Assembly: GCF_034190915.1 (NCBI RefSeq)
Contig: NW_026947507.1
Location: 36,233,501-36,297,500, forward strand
Origin: Cavia porcellus
Lineage: Eukaryota; Chordata; Mammalia; Rodentia; Caviidae
Length of the DNA: 64,000 nucleotides
Direction: 5' to 3'
In this document: positions 12,391 through 22,820 of the stretch, piece by piece
Layout of the letters: each line of letters starts with the position of its first letter
Numbering within the stretch: the first letter of the stretch is position 1
The notes under the pieces: generated by a model
Seen by the model: only the letters and a program-made list of their open reading frames with translations
Told to the model about the DNA's origin: nothing
Databases searched by the model: none
Translations under genes and position numbers: made by a program

Positions 12391-12565
12391 AGCTGTCAGT
12401 GGAAGTGCACTCTGTGAAATTCACACAAGTAACAAAAACTCACCTCACAATGCATTGGTCAGAATGCACCTCGGTTTTTAAATGGCACCTGACTGTATTC
12501 ACTCTGTGTCCTGCAAACTTGCTATGACTGCTTATTTGTGCCAGGAGGTTATTTTTACTTTCTTT

Positions 12566-12668
12566 TTCTTTCTTTCTTTTTTTTTTTTTTTTTTTTGTGC
12601 CAGGGATCAAACTAATGACCTTGTGCTTGCCAGGCAGGCACTTAGGCCACTGAGCTAAATCCCTGGCC
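12566..12668 (-). mobile_element. ID SINE
   Basis: A poly(T) run is followed by GTGCCAGGGATCAAACTAAT, the GCCAGGCAGGCACTTA region and CTGAGCTAAATCCC, a reversed tRNA-like ID head. Confidence 0.75.
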
Positions 12669-12774
12669 CAGTTATTTTTAATTTCTACACAATCACATCA
12701 TATATAAGCAGTTTCATTTCTTCTTTCCCAATCCACATACATCTTCTTTTCTTTTTTTATTGTATTAACTTAAT

Positions 12775-12932
12775 GCAGCTGGGTGTAGTGGTACAAGCCC
12801 GTTGTTCCAGCACTCAGGAGGCTGAGGCAGGAGGATTGCCATGAGTCTGAGGCCATCCTGGGTTGCACGGTAAGTACAGTTCAATTCAGGCCAGCCTGAA
12901 CTATACAGCAAAGCCCTATTTAAAAAAAAAAA
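12775..12932 (+). mobile_element. B1 SINE
   Basis: GCTGGGTGTAGTGGTACAAG, CAGGAGGCTGAGGCAGGAGG and a terminal run of A after CCCTATTT identify a plus-strand B1, slightly extended by a duplicated GGCCAGCCTG part. Confidence 0.8.
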
Positions 12933-13279
12933 AAACCGTGTCTATTAAATTATTGCATTACCTAGCACTTCCAGTACCATGTTGCCTAGGAATGGTACAA
13001 CTGTTCTTATTTTTGGGGGGTGGGGGGTGGGAAGAGTATTTGTTTTTCCTAAAAGTGTTATAAACAGGCAAAATATCAAGAACTCATAAATGACAAGAAC
13101 TGAAAAAACTGATGAAGAAGCACAGTTATCTGGACAATAATAGCTAAAAAGGAAGCAGATCCGTGCACTGCTGACCTCTGACACCTTTCCCCTGTGACCC
13201 CATCCCCGGCCCCCCACTCAGCCCCTCAGCCCCTCCAGTGCCTGCCTCTCTCTCTGCCACCATCTCTCTCCTGTTTACT
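12933..13279. other. Intergenic, no gene recognised
   Basis: Contains a G-run (13013-13030) and a C-rich block at 13190-13240. Short open frames here lack any recognisable domain. Confidence 0.5.
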
Positions 13280-13512
13280 CCTTAGCTCATATGATGGAAT
13301 TCTCATACAAAAGAGAACATTTGATACTGAAATTTCTTTTTGACTTCTTTAATCTAACATTATGGTATCTACATTCATCCATATTCTGGCAAATGGCACT
13401 TCATTCTTTTTGGCATGAATACTAAGCCATTATGTAGATAGAACACATGTTTTTCACTACTGGAAATTGAATCCACAGTTTTAGCATTAAGATACATGCA
13501 CATGCATTTTTA

Positions 13513-13627
13513 TTTTTATTTATTTATTTTTTATTGCCTTTTTCCTTTTTATCGGTACCAGGGATCGAACTCATGACTGCCTGCTTGCAAGGCAGGCACT
13601 TATGCCGCTGAGCTAAATCCCCAGCCC
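13513..13627 (-). mobile_element. ID SINE
   Basis: A T-rich tail, ATCGGTACCAGGGATCGAAC, GCTTGCAAGGCAGGCACTTA and CTGAGCTAAATCCCCAGCCC give a near-consensus reversed ID element. Confidence 0.85.
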
Positions 13628-13635
13628 CTGCATTT

Positions 13636-13757
13636 TTATTTTTATTTTGAAACAGAGTCTCATCAATCATTAAGTTACCCAACTAAGCATGAATGCATGA
13701 TCTTCCTGCCTCAGTTTACTAGAACACTAGGATTCGAAACCTGTCCTTTTATGCCTA
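13636..13757 (-). mobile_element. Old B1 SINE
   Basis: GAAACAGAGTCTCATCAATC, ATGATCTTCCTGCCTCAGTT and ACACTAGGATTCGAAACCTG are a diverged reversed B1. Confidence 0.6.
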
Positions 13758-13914
13758 AGTGAATTCCATATTTCCTTAGTCAGTTCATCTGAGGATGGAT
13801 ATTTAGGCTTTTGCCAGAGCTTAGCTTTTCCAATTTGTGCCGCTACAAATGGTTATTTGAGAACCACTGTAATGTGATTATTTAAATGTTTGGGGAATAC
13901 ACGCAGTGTAAGTA

Positions 13915-14050
13915 TAGTTGGCTACACCCCGGGAGGGTGGTGCATTACTGTCATCCCCGCGCTTGGGAGGCTGAGGCTGGAGGATCACTGTGAGTTTGAG
14001 GTCACCCTGGACTACACAGTGATAACCTGTTTTTTTTTTTAAAAAAAAAA
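13915..14050 (+). mobile_element. B1 SINE
   Basis: CGCTTGGGAGGCTGAGGCTG and GAGTTTGAGGTCACCCTGGA followed by T and A tracts mark a plus-strand B1. Confidence 0.75.
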
Positions 14051-14110
14051 CAGTATAGATGACAAAATACAATGTCTACATTCTTTTTCTGTGGCATCTC
14101 CGTATCCATC

Positions 14111-14639
14111 TGCATAGATGTCACAGCACACTGACAGTCCCACCAATGACATGGAGATGTGCCTTCTAATATTTTGGAATATGAGTCATCTGTGGTGTTT
14201 GGAGGACTGCTTGAAAAGAAATCAATCAGATCAGAACATTGGTTCTGATCACCATCATTTAGATTTTGAATATATCCACAATATTAAAATTTTTCAAACA
14301 CTGAATGTGTACATCACATTGAACTACATATAATGTCACATGTAATTTGTTTAGTATAGAAGTTGTCTTTTAAAAACACATGTATATACCATTAGAAATT
14401 AGCTCTTGGTGCACACAAAAAATTTGTTTCATATTGTCTTGTCCTCAATGTCTGAATTCAATTTCAGTGAAAACATGTATAAATCTGAGCATGGAAAAAC
14501 TTGTAAAAAAAAAAAAAAAGGAAACTAAATATTAAGCTTCTAGATCAAGAGGCTAAGCATCATGAGTAGATAGTTATAATTTTTTCACAACGTTCAAGCT
14601 ATTTTTGTTTCAGCTGGCTGTGTATTTCTTTCCCTTGTA
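14111..14639. other. AT-rich intergenic DNA, nothing recognised
   Basis: Low-complexity AT-rich sequence with a poly(A) run at about 14506-14519. The short open frames have no family features. Confidence 0.5.
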
Positions 14640-14733
14640 TTTTTTTTTTTTTTACCAGTACCAGGGATTGAACTCACGACTACACGCTTGCAAGGCAGGC
14701 ACTTATGCTGCTGAGCTAAAATCCCCCAGCCCT
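14640..14733 (-). mobile_element. ID SINE
   Basis: A T tract, ACCAGTACCAGGGATTGAAC, GCTTGCAAGGCAGGCACTTA and GCTGAGCTAAAATCCC form a reversed ID element. Confidence 0.8.
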
Positions 14734-14793
14734 TCCCCTTGTATTTTTAAAAAAATAGTATTTGGTACCTTTTACATAAAGATAACATCCATC

Positions 14794-15308
14794 CAGGCAT
14801 TTCTACCTGTACATGATAGATCCTGATCCTTCTGTTTTCCCAATACCCTCCCCTCCTTTCAATGCCTCTTTCCCTCCTTATCTACAAAGCTGTTTCCATT
14901 TTTTCTTCTATTCTGAGGAAGAAAGATTGCCCCTTTTCCCCCCTTATTTCTTGGGATGGGCTGGAGGTTTGAGATTGCATTTTGGTTTTTTGTTTTGTCA
15001 TTTTCCTTTATTTCTGTGTTTCAAGTGTTGTTCCAAGGCTTCCCCTGGATGTGTTGGAAATCGTCTCCTATGCCCTAGGCTCCTGGGACTGAATGGAGGT
15101 TGCTGAGCGAGGTCCAGTCAGGCCCTCAGGCCCTCCCATGCCACCTTCAGTGTTCCAGGTAGCTGGGTAGGCACCTAGTCACTGTGGATGATGGGCTAAA
15201 GCTCTCCCTGGGCAAAGACCAATGCCCTGGAACTCACTTCACCTGCTCTCAACTCCCGTAATTGAAGGTCACTGGGGGGAATCTACTCAGGCTGCAAACC
15301 TCCCAAGG
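14794..15308 (+). repeat. 517-bp dispersed repeat, copy B
   Basis: Partner of 3812-4328 in the opposite orientation. It runs from CAGGCATTTCTACCTGTAC to CCTCCCAAGG. A 97-codon frame (14813-15106) is open here too. The codon differences I can see between the copies mostly change the amino acid, which argues against selection for a protein. Confidence 0.6.
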
Positions 15309-15799
15309 CCAGTCTAGTGTGGCTGGGCTCTGGGCGGGTCCTTGAGCTCTGGGAGGAATGATCTTAAAGTCTCCAGGGGCTCGGGATGGCGTGCAGACTC
15401 ACCCCAGCCACCAGCTGAGTTTCCCGGTTTGAAAGAAAATTGCTGAGGGGCTGGGAATTAAAAAAAAAAAGAAAAGAAAGCTGCTCCCTTATTTGTTGTT
15501 CCCTCTTTTTCCCATTCTCCTTTCCCCCGTTATTTCCTATCTCCCCTTTTGTTCCCTTTCCCATTCAAACATTTTCTTCGGTTTTACAATGTCTATTACA
15601 TATTTTGGTCCTTATTTTCCCTTTTGGTTTTTCTGGTGTGAGTTACTATTTTTATATTAATACTGATTTTAGAGGGAAGCACCTAGTTTCTCACCACATA
15701 TTCTTAGTTATAAGGTTTATGTCAATTAACTTTAGCAAGTTGAGGAAACTCCCCTTTGTTATCAGAGCACTCAGAATTTTTGCCATAAATGAGCCTTGA
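15309..15799. other. Pyrimidine-rich intergenic DNA
   Basis: Includes an A-rich run near 15460 and CTTTTTCCCATTCTCCTTTCC-like tracts. It may be old retrotransposon, but I could not assign it. Confidence 0.4.
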
Positions 15800-16530
15800 T
15801 CTTGTAAAATACTTTTTTATGTATATGTATATAGTGTGATTTTCTCCTCCTCCTGTTGAGGAGGATTACACTGGATGATTTTCAGTTTTTTTCAGAGCTG
15901 GGATTTGAATCCAAGGCTTCACACATGGCAGGCAAGCTTTCTACCACTGTGCTATATCCCCAACCTCTCAAATGTTGAACTAGCTTTGCATACTTCTGAT
16001 ATATCCTGGTTGTTATGGTATAAAGTTCTTTTTATATGTTGTGTGATTCAACTTGCTAATATTTTATTAATGATTTTTACATCTATGCATCCAAGAAACA
16101 TTTTTGTAGCTGTTCTTACTTGTAATGTCTTTGTGGAATTTTGTATAGGATAATGCTAGCCTCATATGGTGAATTTGCAAGTGTTCCCTTTGCTTATATC
16201 TTCTGAAACATATTTGCAGAATTTGTACATTCTTTCTTTAAATTTTGGTAGAAATTTATTAGTGAAACTCTGTGCTGAGTGCCTTGCATTTTGGAATGTT
16301 AGAATGATAAAATTCCATCAGTATACACCTATTTTGGTAGTCGATTTATTGTGTGAATTGTGAATTTATTGTGTGAATTTTGGCAATGTGCTTTAAAGCA
16401 GCTGGTCCAATTCATGTCAATTGTCAAATCTGTGTATATGCAGCTATTCATAGTATTCCTTTGTGATCTTTTTAAAGTGCATGGGATGTGTCGTAATGTT
16501 TCTTCTTTCATTTCTGATATCAATCATTTG
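15800..16530 (-). mobile_element. Ancient L1 ORF2 fragment with old ID insertion
   Basis: GGATAATGCTAGCCTCATAT, AATTTTGGTAGAAATTTATT and a TGGTCCAATTCATGTCAATTG-like segment match the reversed reverse-transcriptase region of old L1. An old ID-like copy lies at 15886-15966. Confidence 0.55.
15886..15966 (-). mobile_element. Old ID-like SINE
   Basis: GAGCTGGGATTTGAATCCAA and GTGCTATATCCCCAACC resemble a diverged reversed ID head. Confidence 0.45.
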
Positions 16531-16534
16531 CTTC

Positions 16535-16757
16535 TTTTCTCTCCTCCTCCTCCTCTTCCTTCTCTTCCTCCTCCTCCTCTTCCTCTTCTTTTTCTTTCTT
16601 CTTCTTCTTTTTCTTTCTTCTTCTTCTTTTTCTTTCTTCTTCTTCTTCTTCTTCTTCTTCTTTTTCTTCTTCTTTCTCTTCTTCTTCTTCTTCTTCTTCT
16701 TCTTCTTCTTCTTCTTCTTCTTCTTCTTCTTCTTCTTCTTCTTCTTCTTCTTCTTCA
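16535..16757. repeat. (TTC)n / CT-rich microsatellite
   Basis: About 220 bases of pure or nearly pure pyrimidine on the plus strand, with a long uninterrupted TTC array from about 16676 to 16756. Open frames across it (poly-Leu, poly-Lys, poly-Phe) are artefacts of the repeat. Confidence 0.95.
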
Positions 16758-16830
16758 GATAGGATCTCTCTATGTAGTTCAGCTTGGCTTTCAAACTCAA
16801 TACAGAGCCCAAGCCATGTGAAGACGTTGC
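16757..16830 (-). mobile_element. Partial B1 SINE
   Basis: AGATAGGATCTCTCTATGTA and TTCAGCTTGGCTTTCAAACT are the reversed right end of a B1. The microsatellite probably grew from its flank. Confidence 0.55.
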
Positions 16831-16989
16831 TTTGGTGCAGAAAAATACCAAGTCACTAGACAATCCAAGCAGTGTGTTGCTGGGCAGCAGGTTTGAAAGT
16901 GGCATCCCCTTCTGAGTGTATAAATAAATGTGTGACAGTGGTTGAGCAGTTCTCCTCCCATTAGGAGAGTAAGGGCTCCACCTGACCCT

Positions 16990-17968
16990 AGCTTTGTCTC
17001 TTTTTTATTTTGTCATCCTCTCGCAGTCCTTCACGCCAGGAACCTTAGGAGCCTCATGGGTCCCAGCAAGTTTTTTCAGTACCATTTACCAAAGAGGACA
17101 TCTTTCTTCCAGTGAATGTGTTTGGGACTTTTGTCAAAGATTAGGTAACTTAGTATGTCTGGAGTTGTTTCTGCATCTGCCAATCTGTTCCATTGCTCTT
17201 TGGGTCTGTTTTTGTTGCTGTTGTTTGTTTTGGTTTTTTTTGCCAGTACCACAATGTTTTTATCACAGTAGTTTTATAGTATAATTTCAAGTCAGGGATT
17301 GTGATGCCCATATCTTGTCTTTGTTGCTTAGACTTGCCTTTGCTATTAGTTCCATATGAACTTTAGGTTTATTTTCCTTAATTCTATAAGATATGCTATT
17401 GGAATTTTGATTGGGGTTGCATTGAATCTGTATAACAGTTATGGAAGTATGGCCATTTTCACTATATTGGTTCTTCCTATCTAGGTGCACAGAATATCTC
17501 TCATTTTTCTAATATCCTCTTCAATCTCCTTTTTTAGAGTACTGTAGTTTTCAATGTAGAGGTCTTTTACACCCTTTGTTAGATTGATTCCTAAGTATTT
17601 TTTTGGATGCTATTGTGAAAGGGTTATTTCCCTGATTTCTCTGTTTTCTGTCAGTGAGTTTGTTATTCTTGTACAGAAAGGCTATTGATTTTTCAGTGCT
17701 GACTTTGTAACTGGCTACATTACTGAATTTGCTTATTAAATCTAGTTGTCTTTTGATGGAGCTTTTGTGGTCTTCTTGTAGAGTATCATGTCCTCTGCAA
17801 ATAATGATAGTTTAACCTCTTCATTTCCTATCTTTATTCATTTTATTTCTTTCTCTTGAGTAATTGCTACAGCTAAAGTTTCCAGGACTATATTGAATAA
17901 GAGTGGAGACAGTGGACATTCTTGTCTTCTTCCTGACTTTAGAGAGATAGTTTTCAGTTTTTATCCAC
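16990..17968 (-). mobile_element. Ancient L1 ORF2 fragment
   Basis: ACCATTTACCAAAGAGGACA, CTGTTCCATTGCTCTTTGGG, TTTTGATTGGGGTTGCATTG and TTGAATAAGAGTGGAGACAG follow the exact order of reversed L1 ORF2. Confidence 0.75.
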
Positions 17969-17986
17969 TTAGGGTTAGGGTTAGGG
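17969..17986 (+). repeat. Three TTAGGG units
   Basis: Exactly three vertebrate-telomere hexamers lie at the right edge of the L1 fragment, where its homology stops. Confidence 0.9.
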
Positions 17987-18359
17987 AGAGATGGAAAAGA
18001 TACAAGGAAGAACAGGGCAGAACCATACCCACAAAGAAGCTAAGAACCAATGTTCACATTCATATAAAAACAATAAAAGAGAAAGAGAAAAGAAAAAAAA
18101 GAAACCCCAATTGTCCACTTCCAAGATGCTCCCTGGTTTCAGTAACAGACAACCTGTGCCAATCTATCCCAGCAAGCCAAGCGAACTGGTGGGACACAGA
18201 AATTTCCAAACCGCACACCTGGGATAATAAGAAAGTGCTATCTTCAATTGTTCGGGAATGAAATCAAGCAGGTTTTGATAGGGTGGCCTAGGTCTACATC
18301 AGTCTGAAGAATGAGTGATACAAAAGGCCTCAGCCATTCACTCCGTGGCTGCGAGGAGA
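17987..18359. other. Unassigned segment between L1 fragments
   Basis: About 370 bases lie between two L1 pieces. An A/G-rich block (18060-18105) is followed by sequence that matches nothing I recognise. A 122-codon frame overlaps it, but it starts inside the L1 and has no domain features. Confidence 0.4.
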
Positions 18360-19290
18360 TCTCATTGCGGTTTTGATTTGCATTTCCCTTACGGCTAAAA
18401 ATGTTGACCATTTTTACATAGTTATTGGCCCTCTGTATTTTTTCTTTTGTGAAGAATGTCTATTCAGATCTTTTGCCTTTTTATGAATGAGCTTTTGATT
18501 GTGTTAAGTGTTTTTGAGTTCCATATACATTCTAATATTAATCCTCTGTTAGAAGTGTATCTCCCAAAGATTTCTTTTCTTTTCTTTTTTAATACTGGAG
18601 ATCTAATTCTCAACCTTGCATTTGCTAGCCAAGTGCTTACTTTGCTGAGCCAAATCCGCGGCCACAAAGATTTTTCCATTTTTGATGTGTTGTCTCTTTA
18701 CTCTGTTAGTTGTTCCTTTGCTGTGTAGAAACTTTTAACTTGATAGAGTGTGACTTCTTATTTTTTGTTATTATTTTGTGCTCTTGGTTTTTTTTACATG
18801 TGTCCTCTATATTTTCCTTTAGCAATGTAAAAGTTTCAGGTCTTATAATACCTAGGTATTTGACCCATTTTGTAAGTGAGTTTTTGTACAGGATAGGGGA
18901 TAGGGTTCTAGTTTTAATCTAGATTAGAAAAGATTCCAGCCTTTCCCAGTTTTCCATTTTTTAAATAGGCTGTCTTCTCTCCAATGTATATCTTTCAGCC
19001 TTTTGTCCTCAATCAGATGGTTGTGGTGGTATAGGTTTATTTCTGTATTCTCTATTCTGTTTCAGGCATAAACATGTCTATTTTGTGGCCAGGGTTTTTG
19101 TTTTGTTTTGTCTTTCTCATTTACAGTTCAAAGTGTTATAAAATTTCTCTTGAGATTTATTCTCTGACCTGTGATATTTGAACATGTGTTGTTAGTATCC
19201 AAGTATTTTTGAGATTTTTAGCCATCTTTATGTCATCAGTTACTTGTCGAATCCATTATAGTCTAAAAGCAAAAGTGTAGTTTAATTCTA
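18360..19290 (-). mobile_element. Ancient L1 ORF2 fragment
   Basis: TCATTGCGGTTTTGATTTGC and TATTTGACCCATTTTGTAAG are the reversed carboxy-terminal ORF2 region. The part from 19085 reads like a more amino-terminal ORF2 region. An old ID element sits inside at 18585-18663. Confidence 0.65.
18585..18663 (-). mobile_element. Old ID-like SINE
   Basis: AATACTGGAGATCTAATTCT and GCTGAGCCAAATCCGCGGCC are a diverged reversed ID element inside the L1. Confidence 0.55.
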
Positions 19291-19297
19291 GACCTTG

Positions 19298-19412
19298 TTT
19301 TATTCTTTTATTTCGAGACAAGGTCTTACCGAGTTGCCCAGACCAGGTTCAAATTTGTGATCTTCCTGCCTCACAGTCTTCTAGTGCTAGAATTATACAA
19401 GTAACATAGATA
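19298..19412 (-). mobile_element. B1 SINE
   Basis: TCGAGACAAGGTCTTACCGA, GTGATCTTCCTGCCTCACAG and CTAGTGCTAGAATTATACAA are a reversed B1. Confidence 0.7.
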
Positions 19413-19975
19413 ACACAACTGGGGGTTTGGGACCACTCCCACTCAGTGGATCGTGGGCATCGCCCCAGGGCCAGCGCATCCTCTATTTTGTCCTAAGGCT
19501 ACTACCTGGAAGAAGAGATTAAAAAAGAATTTTTAAGACCTCTGGAAAGATCTGAAGTCCCAAATCACGACACCTGTGTGTCATATTCTTGGGCTTGACC
19601 TGCAATAACCTTTCTCCACTTGGTGCTCATTGCCAGTTCACACATATGGACCACAGCTCGTACGTCCAATTATAACAGAGTGATTTGTCAATGCCATGTC
19701 AATCACATCATCAAGTATCTTCTGGAAGGCCTGATGAGAGGTGCCCTAGACCCAGCGCAACATTTTAAATTCTTAATCCCAACACATTCTACCCTTGTGC
19801 CCTTGTTTACTTCCTAGCATGAGGCTATTTGCTCTGACTATATTAAAACTACTTAAAACTATGCTGCTGTTTCCCTCCCATCATGTACCATAGCCAATTC
19901 TTTGTTCATTGCGCGCAGAACCTAGAAACCCATCCAGGGCTCCATCCCCTCGTGGAAATAGAAGTGCGCCACCTC
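19413..19975. other. Unassigned insertion inside an L1
   Basis: About 560 bases separate L1 pieces at 19085-19290 and 19980-20185 that appear to belong together. The size suggests an LTR, but I could not confirm its ends. Confidence 0.35.
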
Positions 19976-20190
19976 ATTTATATTTTATATTTAATTTATA
20001 TTCTTATGAATTTGTGATTTGCTTCATGGTCCAGAATGTGGTCTAGCTTGGTGAATGTTCTATGCAATATTGATAAAAATATGCATTTTATTGGTGTTTG
20101 ATTATGTATTCTACAGTTGTCAATTCCTCTCAGTGCACTGATAGTATTGTTTAGTTTACTTGTGTTCTTACTGATTTTCTGTCTGCTTGA
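19976..20190 (-). mobile_element. Ancient L1 ORF2 fragment, continuation
   Basis: AGCTTGGTGAATGTTCTATG and TTACTGATTTTCTGTCTGCT are the reversed amino half of ORF2 and continue the piece ending near 19290. Confidence 0.65.
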
Positions 20191-20195
20191 ATTAG

Positions 20196-20203
20196 TTTTC
20201 TTT

Positions 20204-20255
<52 letters not shown>

Positions 20256-20260
20256 CTTCC
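20196..20260. repeat. CT/TTTC microsatellite
   Basis: (CT)n followed by (TTTC)n at the junction between old L1 and the ERV. Confidence 0.9.
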
Positions 20261-20261
20261 T

Positions 20262-20840
20262 TTTGGAATAATTTATTGAGATAAAGAAAAGTTCCATCTA
20301 AGAGTGTCAGAAGTGGCCCCAACCAAGCTTCTCAAGGGTGTTTTATCAAGTAAAGCCATAAAGTGAGGCAGGTATAAGGTGGGACAGAATTATAACCAAT
20401 CAAGATTACAGATACAGTCACCTAGGTAATATTGATCCAATAGGAAATCACAAGGTGAGTATGAGGTGAGACATGACATTGGTGATCCAATAAGGTTACA
20501 ACAAGTAAAGTCACTTGAGTAATACTGACTAAATGGGGACCAATGGGGAAGCAAGTCTCATCACAAGCACACCAGGGCAGATAAGACTTCACTGGAAGGG
20601 GTGGAGTAAGGAGGTTTGTCTGGTCCTGCATTCCAAAGTGATTCATGTCTACTTAGACTATCAGTCACTGCTTTTTTACCCCTAGGGGAAGTATAAGTGT
20701 AAGCAGTTCCTCTTTTTCCTAAAGTCTGGCCCTCAGTGAATACACCTCCAGCCACAATTGTCTTCTGCATTGATCCCTCAAGGGCCCAGTGCTGACTGAC
20801 TTCCTATAATGTTTCTACCTAGCTTAGCTTCCTATCGTAT
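20262..20840 (-). mobile_element. Candidate 3' LTR of the ERV remnant
   Basis: It lies just downstream (on the minus strand) of a polypurine tract and has several CCAAT-type motifs (for example ATCCAATAGG and ATCCAATAAGG) and a polyadenylation signal at its far end. I could not find its matching 5' LTR with confidence, so the exact ends are tentative. Confidence 0.45.
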
Positions 20841-20853
20841 TCCCCCCTCTGAA
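20841..20853 (-). promoter_or_regulatory. Polypurine tract
   Basis: Read on the minus strand, TTCAGAGGGGGGAA is a typical plus-strand primer site directly before a retroviral 3' LTR. Confidence 0.6.
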
Positions 20854-20964
20854 GTACCCCTACCTGTCTTGAGGGTCAAGGAGTGAAGACTGATCCGGCT
20901 ACTTCTAGATGAAGAGGGTTGCAGTTGGGATCAGCAGTCAGAGACACCCCACAGAGCTGCTATC

Positions 20965-21135
20965 TAAAGGCCCATGATAGACTCACACATTCTTATCTTG
21001 GATAGATGCCTGGAGGAGACAAGGCCAAGGAAATAATTCAGTATACATGGGCCAAATAATAAAACCAACAGGATAATTACAAATGTAGCCAACAAAGTTT
21101 TCCACCAGGAGGAACCATAAAGAGGATAAGGAGAA
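20965..21135 (-). pseudogene. ERV envelope transmembrane end
   Basis: Read on the minus strand, a frame shows a SSWWK entry, a long hydrophobic membrane anchor and the motif LFGPCILN, followed by a short cytoplasmic tail and a stop near 20968. This motif order is characteristic of gammaretrovirus-type envelope transmembrane subunits. Upstream the frame has stops. The rest of env is split by the HAL1 insertion, so only a relic remains. Confidence 0.65.
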
Positions 21136-21307
21136 GGTCTAGAAGGTTAGTTTCAGAACCTGACATATCATTAACCTGTTGTCTAATATCTTGAACAGCT
21201 ACTGCAATATTAGCAGAATGAACATAAAACATTCAAATTTTATAATTGCACAAGTATCCCCTTGTGCTGCTGTTAGAATATCTAATGCAATCCAGTTTTG
21301 GAGGCCA

Positions 21308-22440
21308 ATTTGTCTCATTAGTTTTTTTTTTAAATTTTATTTAAGGAGAAAAGAAAAAAAAAGCAGGGAAAGGGTACAAGTTATACAGATTTACAGAAAA
21401 AAAATGAACAGTAGGAAATCACTAGTTAATGGATTACATATTGTCATCTTAGAAATAATTCAAGTCACAAAATTAAAGCTTGTAAAGTGGACATTCCATC
21501 AATGATACTGCAAACAGTTCTGTTCATTGATCCAATAAAACTCTGTGATATCATTTTCTATCTTATACACTTAAATATACATGCAGTTATATAGTTTGGA
21601 GCACTTTCTTTTCCTCTCTTTTGTACCATGACTATTACACATTTTGGGTTTCATTGCTCCCACGGTTCTTATTACTTTTTTGGAAGAGAGTAAAACCAAA
21701 TGTGACATAACAGAAAGGAATTGGTCAAGTCAAAAGGGTGGACATAATAGATAATGTAAAAACATAATACAAGGTGATCAACAATGGTTACCATAATGCC
21801 TCCCGCTATCTCTAATAGAATTGCCTATATCATTAGTTATAATACAATTGAACAAAACAGTAAAGAACAAAACCGACAAAACCAAAACATTGGAGACATT
21901 GTAGGTCTTCAAAAGTAGATAAAAGTCAACAAGAATGGGCGTCATAATGAATCTCATTATCTTCACAGCTGATGCCTAAACTTTCGAACCTGATACTATC
22001 CAGCAAAACAGAATAGGGGAACATCAGTTAAAAACCAGATGGTGAGAGTAATACAGGGCTTTAAATCAAGGTAATGAAAAGACAAAGTGGGTTACTATAA
22101 TATATCCTGCTATTTTTTCCCTTTAATTAAAAGGATAAAGATAAAAAAGTAAATAATGGAGTGGAGATTGAGATAAAAGAGGGCATAACAACGAAACAGC
22201 GCAGATCAAAACATAACCATTTAAGCAGAATAGTGTTTCACCACCAGATAATCCTAACCTAAAAGTAGTTACCATATTGTCTCTTTCTTTGAAATCCTTG
22301 AGTACAACTTCGTATACTGTAGCATTAAGTATATCAAAACAATGTAAAACCATTCAAGAGAATGACAGCATTACAGAATATTTAGAATTGACTAACAGAA
22401 AATGAACAATGGTTTCTGTATAATCTCCTTGTCTTTAAAA
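21308..22440 (-). mobile_element. HAL1/L1 3' region, 5'-truncated
   Basis: Starts with a T-run and AAATTTTATTTAAGGAG (reversed AATAAA plus poly(A)) and runs through the family 3' modules to about 22440. It is very similar to 52984-54130. It lacks ORF1. Confidence 0.8.
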
Positions 22441-22720
22441 GGTTTTACTTTCTTCTTTCAGGAAAAAGACCAGATGCAGGGTCATTTAAGGCCCACTGAG
22501 TGTAGTTAGTTAAAGCCTTGTATGTGTCAGATAATCCTCTCCTGACAAGGTTGATCTGGTGGATCCTAGTTAGAGTCTAGCATAATTGTCACTGGTTTTA
22601 TCTGTAGGATCCACTTGGGGTTTGGCAGCCTCTAGGCAAGAAGAAACAAATTTTAGAGAAATTAGAGCATGTTTAATCAAAACACAAGCACTAGATCTGA
22701 CAGCAAATCTAGAAACTGGT

Positions 22721-22820
22721 TTTTTTTTTGTTTGTTTGTTTGTTTTGGTACTGGGGATTGAACTCATGACCTCATGTTTGCCAGGCAGGCACTTATGCCG
22801 CTGAGCTAAATTCCCAGCCC
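22721..22820 (-). mobile_element. ID SINE with target duplication
   Basis: A reversed ID copy flanked on both sides by TAGAAACTG. The T-rich tail contains GTTT repeats. It splits the ERV remnant. Confidence 0.85.

Larger units (their letters stand above)
9560..12770 (-). mobile_element. Ancient L1 ORF2 segment, interrupted by later insertions
   Basis: Between younger insertions the plus strand reads like the reverse complement of old L1 ORF2. Examples are TGATTGTTGGATCATGTGGT near 9680, TTTGCATGTGGATGAATAGT near 10745, TTGTCAAAGATTAATTAAG near 10810 and TCCTGCAAACTTGCTATGAC near 12510. The pieces stay in the expected order across the insertions, so they are one element. It has no usable frame. 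Confidence 0.6.
13280..14110 (-). mobile_element. Ancient L1 3' segment, interrupted by SINEs
   Basis: TACATTCATCCATATTCTGG, CATGAATACTAAGCCATTAT and, after the SINE insertions, CAGTTCATCTGAGGATGGAT match the reversed 3' part of old L1 elements. Its pieces continue on both sides of the ID and B1 copies. Confidence 0.5.

Noticed and set aside
16360..16905. Long frames of poly-Leu, poly-Lys and poly-Phe
   Set aside because: They are produced by the pyrimidine microsatellite in both strands.
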